Origin: Flavobacterium tyrosinilyticum
GTDB taxonomy: Bacteria > Bacteroidota > Bacteroidia > Flavobacteriales > Flavobacteriaceae
Length of the DNA stretch: 64,000 bases
Assembly: GCF_023656565.1 (NCBI RefSeq)
Contig: NZ_JAMOKG010000002.1
Coordinates: 1,308,030 to 1,372,029 of the forward strand
Direction: 5' to 3'
Position numbers and translations under genes: made by a program. Of this stretch, positions 62,644-64,000 are shown piece after piece (position 1 is the first letter of the stretch; each line of letters starts with the position of its first letter). Under the pieces are notes generated by a model. That model was not told where the DNA came from. It ran no database searches and saw only the letters and a program-made list of their open reading frames with translations.

Positions 62644-62709
62644 AATGAGTCAATTAGATAATCTGTGAATCGACATAATTTTGTATATTCACATTCTAAT
62701 TGACTCATT
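62644..62709. terminator. 15-bp palindrome after efp
   Basis: AATGAGTCAATTAGA (62644-62658) pairs perfectly with TCTAATTGACTCATT (62695-62709), followed by TTCTAATTT. It could act as terminator of efp. Confidence 0.65.
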
Positions 62710-62740
62710 TTCTAATTTACAAGTTTTCTAATTATACTAT

Positions 62741-63670
62741 ATGAAATTTCCAAAGAGTCATTCTTTACAAGAAATTGCCAATTTGCTTAACTGCAAATTT
62801 ATTGGAGACAAAGACTTTCAAGTTTTAGGCATGAACGAGATACATGTTGTAGAGCCTGGCGATATTGTTTTTGTGGACCATCCAAAATACTATGATAAAG
62901 CTTTGCAGTCGGCTGCTACTATTGTTTTAATAAACAAAGAAGTAGAATGTCCAGAAGGTAAAGCCCTTTTAATTTCTGATGATCCATTTAGAGATTTCAA
63001 TATTCTTACGAAGCATTTTAAACCATTCCAGTTTGCTAATGTCGCTATTGCAGCATCTGCAGAAATAGGTGAGGGAACTATAATTCAGCCTAATACATTT
63101 GTTGGGAACAATGTGAAAATTGGTAAAAACTGTCTAATACATTCTAATGTTTCTATTTACGATCATACTGTAATTGGAGATGATGTAATCATACATGCGG
63201 GAACTATTTTAGGAGCCGATGCTTTTTACTATAAGAAACGTCCAGAAGGTTTTGATCAGTTAGTTTCTGGTGGAAGAGTTGTTATTGAAGATAATGTTGG
63301 TATTGGAGCTTTGTGCACAATCGATAAAGGTGTTACTGGAGATACGACAATTGGAGCTGGTTCAAAACTAGATAATCAAGTGCATGTTGGACATGATACC
63401 GTAATTGGTAAAAAATGTTTAATAGCTTCACAAACTGGTATTGCAGGCTGTGTGATTATTGAAGATGAAGTAACCTTATGGGGGCAAGTAGGAACGACTA
63501 GCGGTATTACAATTGGTGCAAAAGCCGTTGTAATGGGGCAGACGGGTGTTACTAAGTCGGTTGAAGGTGGGAAATCGTATTTTGGTACTCCAATTGAGGA
63601 GTCTAGAGAAAAATTGAAACAATTAGCCAATATTAAGAAGATTCCTGAAATTTTAAGTAAATTGAAGTAA
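62741..63670 (+). CDS. LpxD-like hexapeptide acyltransferase (second paralogue)
   Basis: 309 residues. The layout is that of LpxD: an N-terminal domain (VEPGDIVFVDHPKYYDKAL), then hexapeptide repeats from about 105 (IGKNCLIHSNVSIYDHTVIGDDVIIHAG). GADAFYYKKRPEGFDQL replaces GADGFGFAPNENG, and the catalytic-like His occurs in DNQVHVGHDTVIG. About 38 residues shorter than the first LpxD. The altered loop suggests a different nucleotide-sugar or acyl donor. It is annotated as LpxD in many genomes, but its activity is uncertain. Confidence 0.8.
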   Translation: MKFPKSHSLQEIANLLNCKFIGDKDFQVLGMNEIHVVEPGDIVFVDHPKYYDKALQSAATIVLINKEVECPEGKALLISDDPFRDFNILTKHFKPFQFANVAIAASAEIGEGTIIQPNTFVGNNVKIGKNCLIHSNVSIYDHTVIGDDVIIHAGTILGADAFYYKKRPEGFDQLVSGGRVVIEDNVGIGALCTIDKGVTGDTTIGAGSKLDNQVHVGHDTVIGKKCLIASQTGIAGCVIIEDEVTLWGQVGTTSGITIGAKAVVMGQTGVTKSVEGGKSYFGTPIEESREKLKQLANIKKIPEILSKLK

Positions 63671-63671
63671 T

Positions 63672-64000
63672 ATGTCTATTAAAGAATTTGTTCAGAAATT
63701 TTACAAGTCAGATGCCTTAATTGATAGCGAAATTTTAAAAACTTATCTGCATCCTGATGTTATCCTTGAATGGAACAGCAGTAAAGGTTTTATTCAAATG
63801 GATTATGATGCGATAGTTGAAATGGCCAATGAGCTTAGCCGTGCCTATGTGCGCTCTAAAGTTAGAATTAGCCATATTATTAGCGAAGATGATTTAGTAT
63901 CAGTGCGTTACTCTCATTTTGTAAAAACTATCGAGAATCCGAGAGAAGAAATGCTTTTAGCACATTTTGCAACCATTTGGCAGATAAAAGACGATAAACT
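63672..64000 (+). CDS. NTF2-like protein, 3' end outside window
   Basis: 109 codons are visible and the frame runs off the end. The start is 1 bp after the previous stop, so the genes are cotranscribed. The sequence has a SnoaL/NTF2-like pattern: FVQKFYKSDALIDSEILKTYLHPDVILEWNS, then SVRYSHFVKTI and LLAHFATIWQIKDDKL, that is, a helical start and alternating strands around a pocket. Such proteins are enzymes or binding proteins; function here is unknown. Confidence 0.75.
   Translation, partial: MSIKEFVQKFYKSDALIDSEILKTYLHPDVILEWNSSKGFIQMDYDAIVEMANELSRAYVRSKVRISHIISEDDLVSVRYSHFVKTIENPREEMLLAHFATIWQIKDDK

Overview
The window looks like a Flavobacterium chromosome (Bacteroidota). The evidence is AT-rich DNA, A-rich leaders instead of Shine-Dalgarno sites, TAnnTTTG-type promoter boxes, the type IX secretion regulator PorX, an LpxC-FabZ fusion, a CAL67264-type membrane peptide, and intergenic palindromes of kinds I associate with flavobacterial genomes. 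No phage, CRISPR array, transposase or integrase gene was seen.

Layout. Positions 1 to about 11,000 are accessory. They hold the tail of a small membrane-protein gene, a decayed SDR pseudogene, two stand-alone receiver-domain proteins, an HxlR/NmrA divergent pair, a TetR/epimerase/DUF2141 group, and a run of minus-strand genes (alpha/beta hydrolase, cupin, pirin, isochorismatase-like hydrolase, Crp/Fnr regulator). That run lies between an intact tRNA-Arg(ACG) and a second copy of the tRNA 3' end plus its terminator, which is the geometry of a small tRNA-associated island. Positions 11,200 to 24,600 hold apt, pheT, an aldehyde dehydrogenase/DUF779/AraC set, a bestrophin channel and an adaptor-RND-TolC efflux operon.

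Positions 25,000 to 27,600 hold an unusual four-gene cluster: a redoxin with a CPC motif, a six-helix His-containing membrane sensor ending in a histidine-kinase-like dimerisation segment whose phospho-accepting His is replaced by Leu, a 114-residue unknown, and an Aer-like PAS protein that keeps the residues linked to FAD binding in Aer. It is my best candidate for an undescribed signalling system. Positions 27,800 to 49,300 are mostly core: recG, a SUKH-like protein, an M1 peptidase, a patatin, a TSUP transporter, a UvrD helicase, a threonylcarbamoyl-AMP synthase, OmpA, GT2, holA and ettA. Positions 49,500 to 64,000 hold mutS2, ung, the porX-tsaE-ald-DUF4258 run, and the envelope cluster HD protein, lpxD, lpxC-fabZ, lpxA, efp, a second lpxD-like gene and a partial NTF2-like gene.

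The second theme is intergenic DNA. Many gaps carry palindromes made from iterated short phrases (GAAACCTGAAAC, TCTAAAATC, CTTAGAATCTTAG and others). There are also a 128-bp element with perfect 26-bp terminal inverted repeats that are themselves hairpins, and three copies of a REP-like element with conserved ends and a variable core. These mostly sit just after genes, often between convergent ones, and may serve as terminators or non-autonomous mobile elements. All gene calls rest on reading motifs by eye; no database search was run.
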